A program made the position numbers and the translations under genes. Under the pieces are notes generated by a model. That model did no database searches and was not told the DNA's origin. It worked only from the letters and a program-made list of their open reading frames with translations. This document shows positions 1 to 11,348 of a stretch of 64,000 nt of DNA, one piece after another. The DNA is from Gadus chalcogrammus (Eukaryota; Chordata; Actinopteri; Gadiformes; Gadidae). The stretch lies in the NCBI RefSeq assembly GCF_026213295.1, contig NC_079412.1:19253627-19317626 (forward strand), given 5' to 3'. Position 1 is the first letter of the stretch. Each line of letters begins with the position of its first letter.

Positions 1-179
1 AAAACTGGGGGAGGAGGGCTGTAAACACGCAATACTCTCTCCTCCGAGCTGCACATCCCACACGCTCCACAGCCGATCCTACATAGGTGCTTTCCAATGC
101 TGCGAAAACCCCAATCAGTGTTACTCATGGTGGCCGACACCGTGCCGGATCCCATGCTCTCTCCAGCGGACGATGAGCA
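1..179 (+). other. possible exon end (strong splice donor), unproven
   Basis: A good splice donor, GTAAGC, begins at 180 after GATGAGCA. The frame upstream of it is open from about 70 to 180 and has a methionine codon at 97 and a second at 127. The bases before about 70 are pyrimidine-rich and end in CAG, so they could serve as an acceptor. I do not recognise the short peptide and see no domain. In that frame the sequence reads into TAA at 181 if not spliced. It could be an exon of a gene that lies mostly outside the window, a non-coding exon, or chance. Confidence 0.15.
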
Positions 180-195
180 GTAAGCCTGGCTGGAG

Positions 196-2260
196 ATGAT
201 TCCAGTGGGCTTACGGGAATGGCAGTCCAGGGTTAAACTCTGCGAGAGCTGGCAGCGCGAGGGGGAGACGAGTCACAAGGTTGCCACCCAGAGCAGTAGA
301 CTTGCTTGTCTCAGCAGAGTAAACATCACCCCTCATCTGCACACAGTAATGACTAACAGAGCAGGACGTGCACAGAAACACTCAGCGCTGCTTCCTCCCT
401 GCCACCGGCCTCCTGCTCGCTGCTCTCCATGAGTCCGCCCGCCTCGACACAAAGATCTCCTCCCTTATGCAGAGTCTGTGGACATGGGTATTAACAGAGC
501 CTTGTGTGCCCTGTCACCTCTGCTGTGTGTGTCTGGAGTGACAAGGTCACATTTTCAAGGGGGAAGATCAATTGTTTACGGTCCTCAGTCAATAGGGAAC
601 ATTTTCAGAGGTAAAGTGAGTCTGCACCTTTTTCCCCCTGCCTAACACGTTTAGACACACAAATCTGTCAATTGTACTGGTGCTAGTATATCATACAATA
701 ATAGGTAATAGCGAGGGATCCAGCATCCCGTTTGTATGACGGATTTTGTTTTAATTGGTTGTCGTCCTTACTGGAGGGAGAGACCGCAAAAATAGCCCTA
801 CATTACCGTAACATGAAGCACATTAGTGAACGTAATAAAAATCAATGCAAGTTAATGCAATAACAAACCCGCAATCCAATTATTGTCATAGTGTTAACAA
901 ATATGTTCCTAAACAACATCAGCATTGTTGTTGCACAAAAACAACAATAGATGTGTAATACTAAAACACCAGTCAATCAAATTAACTGGCCCTTCTATGC
1001 TGGCCAATCTGAATTATACCAGAGAACATGATGAATATTACATTTTTATGCAAACCCTGTTGTTGGAGTGGAGCACACACTAGTCGCCAAAACCCCATCC
1101 ATAGTGTTGGTTCCAATTAGGGGTCCACTATGCAGTGCTGCACATGCTGGTGTATACAAACACAGACAAATTTCACTTTAGTTGCACTTTTATATATGCA
1201 GCAATTTTTCGTGAGGCAAAACATTTTTCATATGCAGCTTAACAAAAGGATCTTGAACCTTCCATTGTAGCAAGGGCACGGTTATTTGTTTGAGCAGGGT
1301 TGGATTCGACTAGGACGCTAAGAGAAAAACACGCCCAGAAAAGGTCTCCCGGCTTTATCTCCTTGCGTCCCAACAAGGTAATGGTCTTCACCTCATTCCC
1401 ATTGGGCCCTTTGTATTTTCCCTTCAGCCAAAAACCTAATTGATTTAGATTGAGGAAAAGGCAGTGGCTGTTAAGGCAGTTGAGCACCCAGCGCTTTGCA
1501 CAGGGAGCAGCTGAAGACGGAGATTTGTAGGGCTGAGGAGTAGCTGGGAGTTACTGGAGATAAGTGTTTGCTACGCCGGGTGCTGTGAGAGACAGGGGGA
1601 ACAGAGGATTATTGTTAGCATACCCAGAAAAGATCATGAATGCCAATGATTCTACAAAGCACAAGGTGGAGATTTACACACTTTTCTGGCCTCCGTTGAT
1701 GCATGTCAATAAGATCCTGTGCTGCCAGCACGGATGACTTAAGATTGAGAGAAGTTAAGGGTCCCCCCCAGAGCAATGATTCAACATTCGATAATGAAGA
1801 AATGCTATTTGGGTTAAAGCCACAACCCACATGAGCGGAGCGGAGAAGATGGCAGAAACACAACCCTAGCTTTAAGAATACCAAAAGGCCGTAACGGAAA
1901 AGGGGAAATCCAACATGGGATATTCATCCAAATGGTCTATTTAGTAGATTGGCATAGCACTCCCCAATTATAATACAATTACTAATGCAGGTCCATGAGG
2001 CCACACAGTTTGCTGAGCCTACTTGTTTCTGTAGAGCAGAGCTTCTTATGGAGGAAGCCTATGACCCAGGCCGGTTTGTCCATTAAAACCAGGCTGGTTG
2101 TTGTTGGGTTGTATTACATGTTGTCTCATGCATGTGCAGGGCGGATACAGCGATCGCAGCTGGCACTCCTTGTCCCTTGTTGACCTGTTTTGTTAACTCC
2201 ACCGCTGTATTTCAGTGCCTGATTAGATGTCACTCAATTAAAAGCACATTTCTGTGGAGA
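196..2260. other. unique non-coding DNA, no gene seen
   Basis: The sequence is mixed in base composition, and AT-rich between about 640 and 1250. Frames are short and broken. No tandem repeat, transposon end or RNA gene is visible. The part around 1240-1880 has two minus-strand frames of 80-90 codons without any family resemblance, which I treat as chance. Confidence 0.5.
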
Positions 2261-2430
2261 GAGCGGCCTCCCTAGTTGCCATGGATGCCGAGCGAGTGGT
2301 AGTGGAAGCGCCTAATGTGTCTCCCGGAGCACCATAATGAAATACCTACGCTGCAGCAGCAGAAATACACAGACAGCCCAAACTTTCACACCCAATCAAT
2401 GAGAGCTGTGTGGCTTGGTTTTTTTCTCCC
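2261..2430. promoter_or_regulatory. candidate conserved non-coding block
   Basis: A balanced, non-repetitive stretch with CCATAATGAAAT, CAATCAATGA and a CTGCAGCAGCAG run. The texture of short AT-rich homeobox-like words inside ordinary sequence is typical of vertebrate enhancers. No conservation can be shown from one sequence. Confidence 0.15.
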
Positions 2431-2639
2431 GTCTTTTCATTGGAAAATTAAAAAGGATCTGTCTCGTAAGCCACAGAGGACTTCCATGTTATAGTCAGCT
2501 ATGAGAAGCACCAGGATTAATAGATCTTCTCTAATATGCCTCATATTGGTGGTCCCCTAGCACCCTGATCAGGTAAGGCCCAGCGAAGCAAAGATCATTT
2601 ATAAGTGGTTCATTATTTTACCTTCAAATTCCTCTGTCT

Positions 2640-3140
2640 GGCATTGATTTAATAAACACTGATGTATCTGCTTGTAGAAAATAAGTGCCATTTTTCATTA
2701 CCTTCATTCGCTATCTTTGTTACCATAGTTATCGGTCCAGCTCCAGCGTTTCGGCGGTTATATACCCCAATACTCATGCCTGTGTTGGAATAAACACATA
2801 GGGAAATAAAGTGTAAATCTTTGCTGGAAGATATTCCTTTCGATGTTTGCTGAATTATTCTTTCAAAGAAAATATTGTCTTTTATCTGTCTGCCTCTGTG
2901 CCTGCTCATCCGCACACGGGTTTGTAAATGAACACTTTGTTTAATAAAGTTCCGCAAAATAGCTCTTATTATCCATGAAAGGATTCAACAACGTGTGACA
3001 TCAACAGTGAGGTACAATAATTAATGATCTATCAATGTGTTGCGATGATTAATGTATTTGTTTTTGCAATTTGATGGGCCCATAAACTGTGTAAAATAGA
3101 CAATGAGCTTTGCAATTTCCCATTCCCTATGGTGACTAGG
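2640..3140. promoter_or_regulatory. candidate conserved non-coding element (enhancer-like)
   Basis: A roughly 500-bp unique AT-rich stretch without simple repeats. It carries several homeodomain-type words: AATAATTAATGATC near 3016 and GATTAATGTA near 3045. It also has Sox-like words (CTTTGTT near 2715 and 2935) and TTTGCAATTTGATGGGCCCATAAA-type sequence near 3065-3090. Stop codons occur in all frames, so it is not an exon. This is among the most enhancer-like pieces of the window by eye. The target gene is unknown. Confidence 0.3.
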
Positions 3141-3354
3141 AAGCAGCAATGCCAAGGCTGGTTGTAAAAGCAGGCGGAGCAGTGATGAACAGAAGACAGG
3201 GATCAGACTCTATATTATTAAGGTTAACTGCCATTTAAAATGTGTGCCCTTGACCCTACCTTCTCTTCGGCCAGCGAGAGGCTTGTTGTTATTGTTGTTT
3301 TCTGCTTTAAAAGATTTTATTCTGAAGTGTTAAGGCATTTTGTGGTCAGATTAG

Positions 3355-3515
3355 GTGTTTGTTGCTGGCACATCAAATCAAGATGAAAATGAAATGGAAT
3401 GATCAATTTAGGCTGCATTAATCCCGCCTTTTCAGCGGCACCACATCGATTTTCTTGTTTGGCTTCCCTGATAACAAGAATCATTTAAAGGTCACAATTT
3501 TATATCTGTCGAAAA
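3355..3515. promoter_or_regulatory. candidate conserved non-coding element
   Basis: Unique stretch with GCATTAATCCCGCC, CATCGATTTTC and TGATAACAAGAATCATTTAAAGG. The last part resembles stacked GATA, Sox and homeodomain words. There are no repeats and no usable frame. Confidence 0.25.
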
Positions 3516-5778
3516 GAAAACAGCCATATAGCGAGTAGCCTTTTAGGCTTCGGATTCTCTGAAAAATAGGCTTTCTCTCACACCTCAGATGGAACCTTTA
3601 GAAACCATGAACAAATTGCCTTTTTTTTAACTGTTGCACAGCAGAAGATTGTGTAATCAGAAATAATCTTCCAGAGGGTAGTTAGGCAAAAAAATGAAAA
3701 AATATGTGTCTCCCTTTAAGGTAATAATTATCACTGGTCTTAATTTTAATATTACTCCCATCCAAGCATACATTTTTAATTCAACAGAGGATTGCGGACT
3801 TTGCAAAAACCCTGTGGTGATGCATTTACTTAAAAATAGCTTGGCGCATGCTACCCTGACGGACACAGAAAAAAATTACTAATGAGAGTGCAACGCCTGC
3901 TTTGAGCCCAGCCTTTGCTGACATGACATTCATATCCCAGATCCGTATCGGTGTCAGGATCAACAGTGTGAGGGACACTTCCAATGAATCTGTGATGGAC
4001 GGCCTTTTTGCTGTGTAGCTGCTTCCCTTCTGTTGTTTTTTCTCTCCCAGATTTTGCAATTTTTCTCCATCTTCCTCTATTTGTCTTGTTTATTTTCAGT
4101 GTGTTTTATTAATTGTCCTCCTTTCCTTATTTCTTCTTGTCCTGCTTCATCCCCTGCCCCCAATTCATACTTTCTTTCTTCGTTCCTTTCTGTTATTCGG
4201 TTGTAAATGTCAGTGTTGGGCCACGGCGCTAGATGGAACACATATGCTATGAATACAATAACTGTTCAGAGATCACAGTGAGATCAGTGGCTCTCCTGGC
4301 TTTCACAAACATCCAGCGCTGACCTTTCCCCGCCGCAGCTCCGGGATACAGAGGCGTGTGCATCGCGGGCCACCGCCTCCGGCACTTAGGAGTCTAGGAG
4401 AGGAGATGTCTTCGGGGAGACGCTGGTCAAACGGAGAGCGCACACTGTTATCAAAGCATCTGCACTTCTGTTTGTACAGTTTTGTATGAAAGCCAACAAT
4501 TATGGTCAGACTTATTCTGTCTTTACTCAGTTTGAGAGTGCTTACGAAACATCGACAAGTACACAGTAAATGAAAGAGAAAACACGATTGACATGATGAA
4601 CACGAGTTTATTTGGCAGCATTAAGGTAGTTTTTTTTGCTCTATAGATTTTACATTTGCATAACATCCTAAGCACAATAAGATCCAGTCTTACACCACTC
4701 AAAAAAACGAAGAGGAAACTTTCTCTTAAGAGTTCAAGGAAATCCTAGGTTTATATTGTTCGTTAGCAGCTGACAAAAGAACAGTATCCCCTGTGTCCAT
4801 TACAGCGGCGGTATATTGGAGCCTTATGAATACTATATGAGGGGAGTTGAGTGATGTGTGTTGTGCTCTGTTCGCTGACTGAGACAAGGCCTCACTAGTG
4901 AGGGAATGGAGCCCCAAATAGAGTGCGAGGGGAGCCCACAGAGTCACGGGGACAAGAGGAGGAGCGGCTGGCTCCTCCACTTTGCCTCGCCGGGGTCAAT
5001 ATAAAACCTCATTACTGGGGTGTCATAGAACATTTGTGCACTTTCTGCTCCATCTAGCAGCAATTTTGCTGGATAAGCACTGCTTTCGTTTGGCCCGTTT
5101 AAAGCATTTTCGCTAAAGTAAGGCCTGCAAACAGGAAGCCTGGCAGCCCTCATCCTTCTCACACCGCTCCATATATGTGCCACGTCATGGCGCAGTTGGT
5201 TGAGAGTGTGTTTTTGTGAACTCTGTTTGTCTGGTATTAGCATGACGCAAAGGCAGGGGGGTACTTTCTCCACATATAAACATCGGCTTGACACTGAATG
5301 TGAACCTGGTATTCATCTTCTAATAACCTAGTTACCATGCTGCAGTGCCAGCTCCCCTATATCAGTCTCACCTCCAGCAGCCTGACAACGCGCTGCACCC
5401 TCCAACCCGCCACAGTTTAATATACTCCCTTTCTTTTGTATATCCTCCTCAACATGATAGACCTTCTCAGGGGGGAAAACAAGATTGTTTCTGCCGGTTC
5501 GTCTGGAAAGTGCTAGGGACGGGAGGGCGGGCATCGCACATGATGTAAGAATGTGTGCTTTTATTTTGTCGTTGTTATTTTCTCTCCTGCTGGGAGGGAG
5601 GGAAAATAACTGCCTTATAAAGGCAGAGGGACATGCTTATACATAGACCTCCTTGGAAAAGTTGCCCACCCAATTGGCCAATCCACTCGGAGAGGGGGGT
5701 TAGGCAAAATAATCTGGAAGAATTGTATTATCAAAGTTGTTCATTGCATGACAAATGACGCTAATCTAACATATATAC

Positions 5779-5783
<5 letters not shown>
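3516..5783. other. unique non-coding DNA, no gene seen
   Basis: Pyrimidine-rich at 4060-4200, moderately GC-rich at 4300-4450, otherwise mixed. Minus-strand frames at 4726-5294 are short and have no domain. A 10-bp palindrome CTCTTAAGAG lies near 4723. Nothing else can be supported. Confidence 0.5.

Positions 5784-5831
<48 letters not shown>
5784..5831. repeat. (TA)n microsatellite
   Basis: About 24 uninterrupted TA units, preceded by TGTGTG. It is self-complementary, so it can extrude as a cruciform and is likely length-variable. Confidence 0.97.
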
Positions 5832-5833
<2 letters not shown>

Positions 5834-6169
5834 CACTAACTGAACATAACATCTTGAAAACTCAAGATCGTGAATAATACATGATCAGATAAAAGCGATA
5901 CATGCAGAAAATACTGGAAAGGTCAGTAAAAATCCCAACCATAATTACTGGTGGCGAATTTGCCAGGAACGCACTAATTAAACCACAGACAAATCTCCGC
6001 TCCCCCCGCGCCTCCACCACCGTCCCCCTTGCTCCACCATAAGCCTGCATATTAATCATTGGGAAACGGGAAGAGGGCTAGCTTATCTGTTGCCCTTTTT
6101 TATTTTCTCAATCCACTGTAAACACAAACACATACGCACATGCACTCACTCTTTCCATATCTCTTTCTC

Positions 6170-6211
6170 CCACACACACACACACACACACATACACAGA
6201 CATACTCACGT

Positions 6212-6278
<67 letters not shown>
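6170..6278. repeat. (CA)n microsatellite, interrupted
   Basis: A first CA run at 6170-6192 is followed by degenerate CATACACAGACATACTCACG and then an almost pure CA run from 6215 to 6278. Open frames over it only translate the repeat (HT or CV). Confidence 0.97.
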
Positions 6279-6281
<3 letters not shown>

Positions 6282-6550
6282 ACACGCAAACGTACTGAGT
6301 AATTGCAAATACAAGCAAACGGCTCAATGAAGGAATGAAGGAAAGACCACCAAGTATTCTTGGAGGTCTGAAGTAAGGTGCAAGTGGCTCCTGGGTCAGA
6401 GCCACTGAGCTTCTGTCTAATTGAGGCTGCTGGGAGGGAGGTCTTTTCAACATGGGGCCTCACAGGGACAAGTGTTGTTGAGTTGAGTTCAGCTGTTTGA
6501 TACAGCCCCACATGCACTGTAGGTAAGTCTGTTACTCGCCTGCTGTGTCC

Positions 6551-6551
<1 letters not shown>

Positions 6552-6607
<56 letters not shown>
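6552..6607. repeat. (TG)n microsatellite
   Basis: About 28 pure TG units. It lies 270 bp from the CA array at 6170-6278 and in the opposite phase, so the two can in principle pair as an imperfect inverted repeat. Confidence 0.97.
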
Positions 6608-6608
<1 letters not shown>

Positions 6609-6859
6609 TTGGCTCAGATCATGCTGTTCACCACCAGTTGAGTGGCTGTGGGTGTCCATCTTGTCAGCGCTGAGCGTTGGCCCTTCATGACATTCAGTTG
6701 ACAGAGCAGGGCCTGTGCTTACCAGAGGGGGGGTGGGGAGGAATCCAATATATATATTAAAAGAAAAAACATTAACCTGCAGATACTAGGATCAACATGG
6801 AGCAGGCTGGACGTTGGTTTACCTTTAGACACGATGGCCTTAAAGATATCTGCAGGCCG

Positions 6860-6880
6860 TTTTCATCTAAAAGATGAAAA
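6860..6880. repeat. 9-bp perfect inverted repeat (hairpin)
   Basis: TTTTCATCT at 6860-6868 pairs with AGATGAAAA at 6872-6880 around a 3-nt loop. It is too short for a microRNA precursor. It may be a chance palindrome or a paired binding site. Confidence 0.85.
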
Positions 6881-7019
6881 TAATGTTGTGGAAAAGTCCT
6901 TGTGACCTTGAGTACAAAGAGTGATTGTTGATATGATTCGATAAGAGGCGCGTCGTCAGATTGCATTGTGTGTCTGTGTCCACACGTTTATTCCTTTTAT
7001 TTTATTGCTCGGCTGCTCC

Positions 7020-7480
7020 TGACAACCAGGCTTTAGAAAATGAGTTGATCCACGGCAGCTAAACAGCTAACTGTACACAACCCCAGGCGCTGAATGATAA
7101 ATGGTGAACGTGCCGGATCCATAGCCCCGGCTACTTTTCAGCCGCTTGTTCACATTCCCGCTAAAAGTGTTTGCCGCTAAGAGTGAGGCAAAAAGCACTG
7201 TTGGATATATCAATACTCTTGCTGAAAGAGTCCCTGCAGTTTTTTTCCCAATGCTGTATACGATTTATTTTTAATTTTTTTGCCAAAGACTATAGTGACT
7301 AAGACTACAGCTGAATGTATTGATCCTTTCAGGCTGGTTAGAGCTATTAAGGCACACATTTACACCTTTTAATATTCATGCACAGATCAGGGTTCACTTC
7401 ACAGATCGCCCAGCTGATAGGGCAAACACTGTCAACAAAGATTTCCCTGTTTTACATTTATCTCATTAAGTCCAAGGATA
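7020..7480. promoter_or_regulatory. candidate conserved non-coding element
   Basis: Unique sequence with AATGATAAATGG, GGATATATCAATACTC, CTTTTAATATTCATGCACAG and TTATCTCATTAAGTCC words. There is no repeat, and the reading frames are broken by stops. The texture fits a homeodomain/POU-type enhancer; this is inference only. Confidence 0.2.
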
Positions 7481-7839
7481 CCTATCGGAGGATGTGTTTG
7501 TCTTTGCCCTTTTAGATACAGAACGCAGCATTTTCTTTTAAAACTAGCCAACCTTATGTCAGACAAAAAGTAATGAAAGCAGGTGGGACTTTTATTGTTG
7601 TTTTTTTTGCCGTAAGCTTTGTTTAAGGAATTCCTGGTGCAAATGGTGTGTTATACTGCACCCAATGGCGTGGCCCATAAACTCGAGCCACCCAGTAAAT
7701 TAGTTTACACACAGCAGTGTCTGGATGCGTTGTCTGAGGCACAGGGCTGAGCGTGGTGTTGAAGTTGTTTTTATATCGTGCTGTGCTGTGTCACAGGGCC
7801 CTCCGCTGCCGCGGCCTGCTCTCGGACCGCAGCCCTTGA

Positions 7840-8210
7840 GAATCGGCGCGCCTCATAACTGCCCCTGTTGGTGGAGGCCTCCTGGCTGTGCTGCAGAAGC
7901 TAAAGAGAACATGGCCTTGCCTCCACAGTTAATCATAACGCCAACTCACTCTTGCCTGATTGTATTGGCGGCTCCAGGGATCTGCCATAATTGGATCCTT
8001 GTAAGTGGGCTGCAGGAGCTAAACAACCAGATTGCTGTTTGTTTATACCTTTTCATATATTAGTAACGTGCCGAGACTTCTCAAGCAGTCTGGGACTTGT
8101 CTCACCATGCACCGCTCTAATTAGTAATTCATTCTTAACATATGCCTCGATTGTGGCCCTATTCAGTTATTTGTGATTAACTCCACTTTAATTAGAGTCA
8201 CTGATGCAGA
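7840..8210. promoter_or_regulatory. candidate conserved non-coding element with spaced TAATTA sites
   Basis: Rich in homeodomain-type words: GTTAATCATAA, CCATAATTGGATCC, CTCTAATTAGTAATTC and TTTAATTAGAG. CTCTAATTA at 8115-8123 is exactly inverted as TAATTAGAG at 8189-8197. No frame shows a protein domain. The clustering suggests an enhancer of a developmental gene. Confidence 0.25.
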
Positions 8211-8704
8211 CTTGGGCTCTGCATGGACGTGTAGTGGGCACTTTAAAAATACCAGTGGACTGTGTGTGGCACCGCGACACAGAGGTGCCCTTGATAGATA
8301 GGCAACTTTTTTTGCCAAGTATTTGTCTGGGATTACAAATTACCTGCGTGCTCAAGGAACAAAAGAACAAAAGAAAATGAGAAAACAATCAAGATATGTA
8401 ATTTTATTACAACCAAATAAACACAAGAACAAGTGAACAATCACACCAAGTCAAGGTAAATTGTTGTGTCATGTTGCCTATGGACCATGCTTTGTTCCCT
8501 ATAGACCTTAATATTAGCTTTAAGTCCTTGGCACTTATTGGCTTGCACACCGTGCAAGTTATCATCAGCTCTCCCCTCTCTGCGACGCGGCCGAAGTCTC
8601 TGCCAGCACAACTTAATCAACTGGGACGCCATATTTCTTTTATCAGTTCCGTTGCTGTAATTATTCCCCCTTGGATGGTGGACAGCCCACATGTCACCTT
8701 GCGG

Positions 8705-8707
<3 letters not shown>

Positions 8708-8796
<89 letters not shown>

Positions 8797-8802
8797 GGGG
8801 GG
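8708..8802. repeat. (TG)n followed by G run
   Basis: About 43 TG units, ending in a run of nine G at 8794-8802. Apparent frames on both strands are only translated repeat. Confidence 0.97.
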
Positions 8803-9959
8803 TTTGTTAACGCGAACAAGTCTTTGAATACACCAGTGCATTTTTGTCATATTCAAATGTGCCTCAGAACGCAAGATGTCCAATTCGTATCGTGACGCGG
8901 CACTGGAAACTTCTCAAAGTGATCCAAAGATTTTTGTGTGTTAGGACCCCCTCATACCATAAGGCAGTAATTAAAAAGCGACAGCTTTGCCGATTAACTT
9001 TCCAAAAGGGTTTTCAGGGAAACACAGGCAAGGATGAGGGCATTAGTCACATGGCCCAGAGTTCCCCTGCAGATAAAGCTCATTTTCTCTAGCAGTAGGG
9101 TAGAGGAAGCGGAAAGCACAGCCCATTTGATTTTGGCCTCAGATGGGGCCCACAGGGGTAGCCAGCGTTTTATTTAAGGTCACTGGGAATAAATGGGATT
9201 CGGGGTGGTTCTGGCAGGTTGCAGTGGCCAGGGCCCAGACTGAGCCCTTCCACCCCACCTGCCCCCAGGCACCCTCTCCATCTCTTCCCACTGGAGAGCA
9301 CTGGTCTTTCCCTGCCTTCCACCCCCCCCCCACCTCCTGGTCATGAGCCCAGTCTAAATATCTCACCACTCTCCCTTCGCCAATACAGTGTCAAAGAGCA
9401 CGTGTCAAAGGCTAATAGCATGTTAAAATCCCCCTCAGGTGTTCAAAAGGGCAAGTGCAGAAAAACAGATCCTGTAAAAAAAAGCTAAGTAATTCCATTT
9501 AGCTCATTAATGGAAAAAAAACGGGGAGGTGATGTCAGGAATGTCACTCTCATGCTACATGACACACAGGCTATCCACAAACCCAGGGGTGCATTGCTTC
9601 CGATGGTCCTCACAGGGAGGGACACTGTCATAAAGCCCGCTGTAGCCTTTCAGGGGAATGAGTTGCCTTCACAGTTTAAGGGATTCTCCCAGGTGCAGGC
9701 AACATTACGCTGCAAAGATGGATATGGCTGCCATTTAAGCTTATATCAGTGGCTCTGCTTTTGAGGAAACATGGGAGGATGGACTGCCGTCCCGTCACAG
9801 CTTGATTCAAAGTGAGAGGGATTGGCGCTCACGGTCTCCAGCCAAGATGCTGTGCAGAGCTGTTAATATGTGAGCGAGTGGGCCGTGTGTTGGTGCTGTG
9901 GCTGTTGGTGGTGAGGATAGTGGCAGAGGAACAGGCCCCTCCTCCCCTCGCTACCTTCA

Positions 9960-10140
9960 CACCAACACTCATAAGTGCTAAATGGGGGGCTAACTGGCTA
10001 ACTGTGTCCCCTTGTATCTGCCAAGTGTTCTGCCTAATCACCTCTCACCATCCCCAACTTGTTAGCTTCAATTAAACAGCTAATTGAAAAAATGGGCAGC
10101 TTAGTCATCACTGGATACCCGTTTATTGTGATACTGGACA
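9960..10140. promoter_or_regulatory. candidate regulatory element with inverted CAATTA sites
   Basis: TTCAATTA (10067-10074) and TAATTGAA (10081-10088) form a perfect 8-bp inverted repeat around AACAGC. CAATTA is a common homeodomain core, and two facing cores 6 bp apart fit a dimer site. The surrounding bases include CTAATCACC and CTTAGTCATCACTGG and are not repetitive. Confidence 0.3.
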
Positions 10141-10833
10141 TGGTGTGTGGATTGTACTTCTATTTCTTTAAGATTAACGGTAACAGCGCTAAAAGCTGTG
10201 CATAATCCAGTGTTATTGTAGACATGCTTTACATATTTAATTGCTTATTAAAGCCTTTACCGGCAAAATGAATAGACTTTTCCCTGGATGCAATGCACTA
10301 ATAGCAAGTCCTTGAGTGTTGCGTCTGACTTTTCCTACTAAGCCCAAACCACAATACAGGGAATTCAACATTGTTATTTTCTTCAAACATATGCATGAAA
10401 CCGAAGTTGAAATGTGATTATGCAGATTGAGAGAGGAGCCATGGGTACCAACATGTCAGATGTCAGGTATGCATTTGGAGACCCTCGTGGGATGAAGATG
10501 ATTATCATGGTAATTATTCAGCTTTTTGAACATTCGGTATGCTGCCCAGGGACTTTGTGTTGGTGTTGGTGTTATAGTCTGCCGCCACAGCCACAGTGAG
10601 CCGGGAAGAGAGAATATTCAGAGTCAGGAGGACGGGGGGTGGGTCTGGTGGGTGAGGCAGAGAGCCGGGTGTCTCTGCATTTCAACCGCGCTGAACTCAG
10701 TTCAGGGAGTGAGCGCCTCGGTTCATGCTAAATCCCCTTGCCGTACTCTTAACTCTTGCACTTGCCTCCTCTCCAGCACTAAAGAGATTGGACTTGAAGT
10801 GGAGCAGGAATCAGTCATCTTTATCTCCCAACT

Positions 10834-10890
10834 GGGGTGGGTGGGGGGAGGGCTGGGAAGAGGAGTAGGCGGATGACGGGGGGAGGGGGT
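10834..10890 (+). other. G-quadruplex motif
   Basis: Five G tracts of at least three G, separated by one or two bases, at 10834-10837, 10839-10841, 10843-10848, 10850-10852 and 10855-10857. Single-base loops make this a very stable canonical motif. A second G-rich piece follows at 10878-10890. Confidence 0.85.
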
Positions 10891-11310
10891 GGCTTGTGCA
10901 TTGGGCTTTCCTCCTTTTATAGCATCCTCCCCTCCTTTTGTTTTCCCCACCCCGTTCTTCACACACTTTTATGCGTTCTGTATTTTCTGAAGTCAGGCAT
11001 GGGGTTTAATATGCATGATAATATGTGTTCCTGTATTCATGCCCATTATGTGTTGAACTGAGCACCCTCTCCTTCCTCTCCGGCCCCTGCTCTGATCACA
11101 GGGAGACCCCGTGCAACGGACACAGCAGTTGGGATAGTAAAGTCTTATGGTAGACGTCATTAACCTTGTGACCAGGGAGGGCTGCCCGATGGTGCACCAC
11201 CCTCTCCTCCTCCTGTACCCTCACACCCGTGAAAAGTCCCTCATTTTTGTTCCTCCAGATCTCCTCAGCTCCTCACTTGCTTCCCAAGAGCTCACCCCTG
11301 GCTCTAATAG

Positions 11311-11348
11311 ACACACAAATACACACACACATACACACACACACACAC
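11311..11348. repeat. (CA)n microsatellite, interrupted
   Basis: Short CA array with AAAT and AT interruptions. Confidence 0.9.

Larger units (their letters stand above)
6608..8707. other. unique non-coding DNA with enhancer-like parts
   Basis: No gene seen. The stretch contains a short hairpin (6860-6880), the candidate regulatory blocks at 7020-7480 and 7840-8210, and otherwise mixed sequence. A SgrAI/AscI-type GC patch (GGCGCGCC near 7846) is the only CpG-rich spot. Confidence 0.5.
8803..11310. other. unique non-coding DNA, no gene seen
   Basis: Mixed sequence. It includes a C10 run near 9322-9331, a purine-rich G4 region at 10834-10890 and an inverted homeodomain-type site at 10067-10088. 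Short frames near 9139-9490 and 9812-10075 have no family features. Confidence 0.5.
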
